Position numbers and translations under genes: made by a program
Assembly (NCBI GenBank): GCA_012514835.1
Contig: JAAYZM010000365.1
Coordinates: forward strand, 1 to 6,723
Direction of reading: 5' to 3'
Length of the DNA stretch: 6,723 nucleotides
Origin: Actinomycetales bacterium
Lineage (GTDB): Bacteria > Actinomycetota > Actinomycetes > Actinomycetales > Cellulomonadaceae
The notes under the pieces: model-generated
Told to the model about the DNA's origin: nothing
What the model saw: the letters and a program-made list of their open reading frames with translations, nothing else
The model's database searches: none
Shown here: positions 5,417 to 6,723 of the stretch, piece by piece
Position numbering within the stretch: position 1 is the stretch's first letter
Layout of the letters: each line of letters begins with the position of its first letter

Positions 5417-5443
5417 CGCGCTCGGCACATCAGCCCAGCGCGC
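5416..5443 (+). promoter_or_regulatory. Leader hairpin between leader peptide and attenuator
   Basis: GCGCGCT (5416-5422) pairs with AGCGCGC (5437-5443), and GGC (5424-5426) pairs with GCC (5433-5435) inside it, with a six-base loop. It begins at the last base of the leader stop codon and ends one base before the terminator stem, so a ribosome at the stop codon or stalled on the Ile codons would contact it. It could be the pause hairpin or part of the antiterminator switch. Confidence 0.6.
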
Positions 5444-5472
5444 AGACCTCCCGTACCCCGGGGGGTCTTTTT
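5444..5472 (+). terminator. Attenuator (intrinsic terminator) upstream of cimA
   Basis: AGACCTCCC (5444-5452) pairs with GGGGGGTCT (5460-5468) over nine positions with one T-G pair and a 7-base loop. Five T follow (5468-5472). It is the only hairpin in the window followed by a clean T run. It lies 128 bases before the cimA start and 28 bases after the leader stop codon, so it ends the leader transcript unless read through. Confidence 0.85.
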
Positions 5473-5474
5473 GT

Positions 5475-5503
5475 TGGACCGGGCACCACCCCCGTCCGGT
5501 CCA
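5475..5503 (+). repeat. Second hairpin downstream of the attenuator
   Basis: TGGACCGGGC (5475-5484) pairs with GTCCGGTCCA (5494-5503) over ten positions with one G-T pair and a 9-base loop. No T run follows. It might protect or fold the read-through mRNA. The rest of the stretch to cimA (5504-5599) shows only a weak -10-like CATACT (5550-5555), a possible second promoter that bypasses the attenuator. Confidence 0.5.
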
Positions 5504-5599
5504 CGGCGTCGACCACGTCCCCCGGTACCACCCCCGCCGGCAGTCAATCCATACTTGACCGTGGCCGTCGCGCGCCCACCTGACGAAGGAAGACCGATC

Positions 5600-6723
5600 G
5601 TGAGCCCCACCCCGTTCCACGTGTACGACACGACGCTGCGCGACGGTGCGCAGCAAGAGGGGATGAACCTGTCCGTCGCGGACAAGCTCGCGATCGCCCC
5701 CCTGCTCGACGAGCTGGGCATGACGTTCATCGAGGGTGGCTGGCCGGGCGCGATCCCGAAGGACACGGAGTTCTTCAAGCGCGCGGCGAAGGAGCTCGAC
5801 TTCAAGCACGCCGAGCTCGCGGCGTTCGGCTCGACGCGCAAGGCGGGCGTCAAGGTCTCCGAGGACGCCCAGGTGCGCGCGCTGCTCGACTCCGAGGCAC
5901 CTGTCGTGACGCTCGTGTCGAAGTTCGACATCCGGCACGCCGAGCGCGCGCTGCGCACCACCGGCGAGGAGAACCTCGCGATGATCCGTGACACGGTCGC
6001 CTACCTCGTGGCGCAGGGTCGGCGAGTGTTCGTCGACGCCGAGCACTTCTTCGACGGGTACCGGTTTGACCGCGACTACACGACGGCCGCCGTCGTCGCC
6101 GCGTTCGAGGCAGGGGCCGAGGTCGTCGCGCTGTGCGACACGAACGGCGGCATGGTCCCGTCCGGGGTCACGCAGATCGTCACGGAGCTGCGCGCGGCGA
6201 CGGGGGCGGGGGCCGACGACGCACTCCTGGGCATCCACGCCCACAACGACTCGGGCTGCGCCGTGGCCAACTCGCTCGCCGCGATCGAGGCGGGTGCCCG
6301 GCACGTCCAGGGCACCGTGAACGGTTACGGGGAGCGCACGGGCAACGCGGACCTGCTGACGATCGTGGCGAACCTCGAGCTCAAGTCCGGCATGACGCTC
6401 CTGCCCGACGGCGGCCTCGAGGAGGTCACGCGCATCGCGCACGCCGTCGCGGAGATCACCAACATCGCCCCGTTCGCGCGACAGCCCTACGTGGGCGCGA
6501 GCGCGTTCGCCCACAAGGCCGGGATCCACGCCTCGGCCATCAAGGTCGACCCGGACCTCTACCAGCACATCGACCCCGTGGCCGTGGGCAACGACATGCG
6601 CATGCTCGTCTCGGACATGGCCGGTCGCGCGTCGATCGAGCTCAAGGGCCGCGAGCTCGGCTTCGACCTCGCGGGCCAGGGAGACGTCCTCACGCGCGTC
6701 ACGGACCGGGTCAAGGCGCTCGA
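5600..6723 (+). CDS. cimA: Citramalate synthase, N-terminal two thirds (3' end outside window)
   Basis: CimA condenses pyruvate with acetyl-CoA to (R)-citramalate, giving a threonine-independent route to 2-oxobutyrate and isoleucine. It is a cytosolic, metal-dependent DRE-TIM metallolyase related to LeuA. The window holds 374 codons; the family is usually about 520 to 540 aa, so the C-terminal regulatory (LeuA allosteric) domain is largely missing. Visible: YDTTLRDGAQQEGMNLS (9-25) with Arg14 and metal-binding Asp15; FIEGGWPGAIPKD (43-55), a signature of the CimA/AksA-like group rather than LeuA; GIHAHNDSGCAVANS (211-225) with metal ligands His213 and His215; NGYGERTGNADL (241-252) with Asn249; and HKAGIHASAIKVDPDLYQHI (305-324). 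The GTG at 5600 was chosen for GAAGGAAG (5585-5592) seven bases upstream and the conserved N-terminus. The upstream leader peptide and attenuator indicate isoleucine/leucine-responsive control. A 2-isopropylmalate or homocitrate synthase function is less likely given the signature. Confidence 0.93.
   Translation, partial: MSPTPFHVYDTTLRDGAQQEGMNLSVADKLAIAPLLDELGMTFIEGGWPGAIPKDTEFFKRAAKELDFKHAELAAFGSTRKAGVKVSEDAQVRALLDSEAPVVTLVSKFDIRHAERALRTTGEENLAMIRDTVAYLVAQGRRVFVDAEHFFDGYRFDRDYTTAAVVAAFEAGAEVVALCDTNGGMVPSGVTQIVTELRAATGAGADDALLGIHAHNDSGCAVANSLAAIEAGARHVQGTVNGYGERTGNADLLTIVANLELKSGMTLLPDGGLEEVTRIAHAVAEITNIAPFARQPYVGASAFAHKAGIHASAIKVDPDLYQHIDPVAVGNDMRMLVSDMAGRASIELKGRELGFDLAGQGDVLTRVTDRVKAL

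Noticed and set aside
5201..6568. In-frame upstream extension of the exported-protein gene to 740 codons, antisense to cimA
   Set aside because: The extension crosses the cimA gene and the leader region and would bury the signal peptide in mid-protein. GTG 5200 has a ribosome site and begins a perfect signal peptide.

Overview
The window is high-GC DNA with strong G/C third-position bias, frequent GTG starts and sparse Shine-Dalgarno use. It reads as chromosome of a high-GC Gram-positive actinobacterium. The protein style (LeuB with a REGTEGPYVG motif, CimA, a GTG-initiated Sec protein ending in ASA) fits the order Micrococcales, perhaps the Cellulomonas/Oerskovia/Cellulosimicrobium group. 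That placement is an inference and was not tested by search.

Left part, plus strand: the 3' half of ilvC (1-536); an 82-bp nested palindrome; a structured upstream region leading into a 67-aa cold-shock protein (857-1060); a strong terminator (1104-1136); then leuB (1214-2257) and ilvE (2323-3432). The ilvE stop codon lies inside a short 14-bp tandem repeat, followed by a hairpin shared with the convergent gene. Middle part, minus strand: a 209-aa four-helix membrane protein with a proline-rich N-terminal tail (3517-4146), and a 284-aa exported protein with an extremely lysine-rich C-terminal domain (4346-5200), each followed by a hairpin. Right part, plus strand: a divergent promoter region, a 9-codon leader peptide reading MTQFTLIIS, a hairpin, a terminator hairpin with a T tract, and then the 5' two thirds of cimA (5600 to the window end).

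Metabolically this is a branched-chain amino acid cluster. CimA condenses pyruvate and acetyl-CoA to citramalate. LeuCD (not in the window) and LeuB convert citramalate to 2-oxobutyrate, the isoleucine precursor; LeuB also serves leucine synthesis. IlvC makes the dihydroxy acids for valine and isoleucine, and IlvE carries out the final transamination of all three. The leader peptide before cimA, with Leu-Ile-Ile codons directly before its stop and a terminator behind it, suggests that cimA is controlled by ribosome-mediated attenuation that senses isoleucine (and perhaps leucine) charging. This is the most notable regulatory structure in the window. The cold-shock gene and the two minus-strand envelope genes appear unrelated to the pathway and are set apart by terminators.

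I did not find a new defence, mobile or biosynthetic system. The items most worth following are the cimA leader, the csp 5' leader, the ilvC-csp palindrome and the lysine-rich exported protein.
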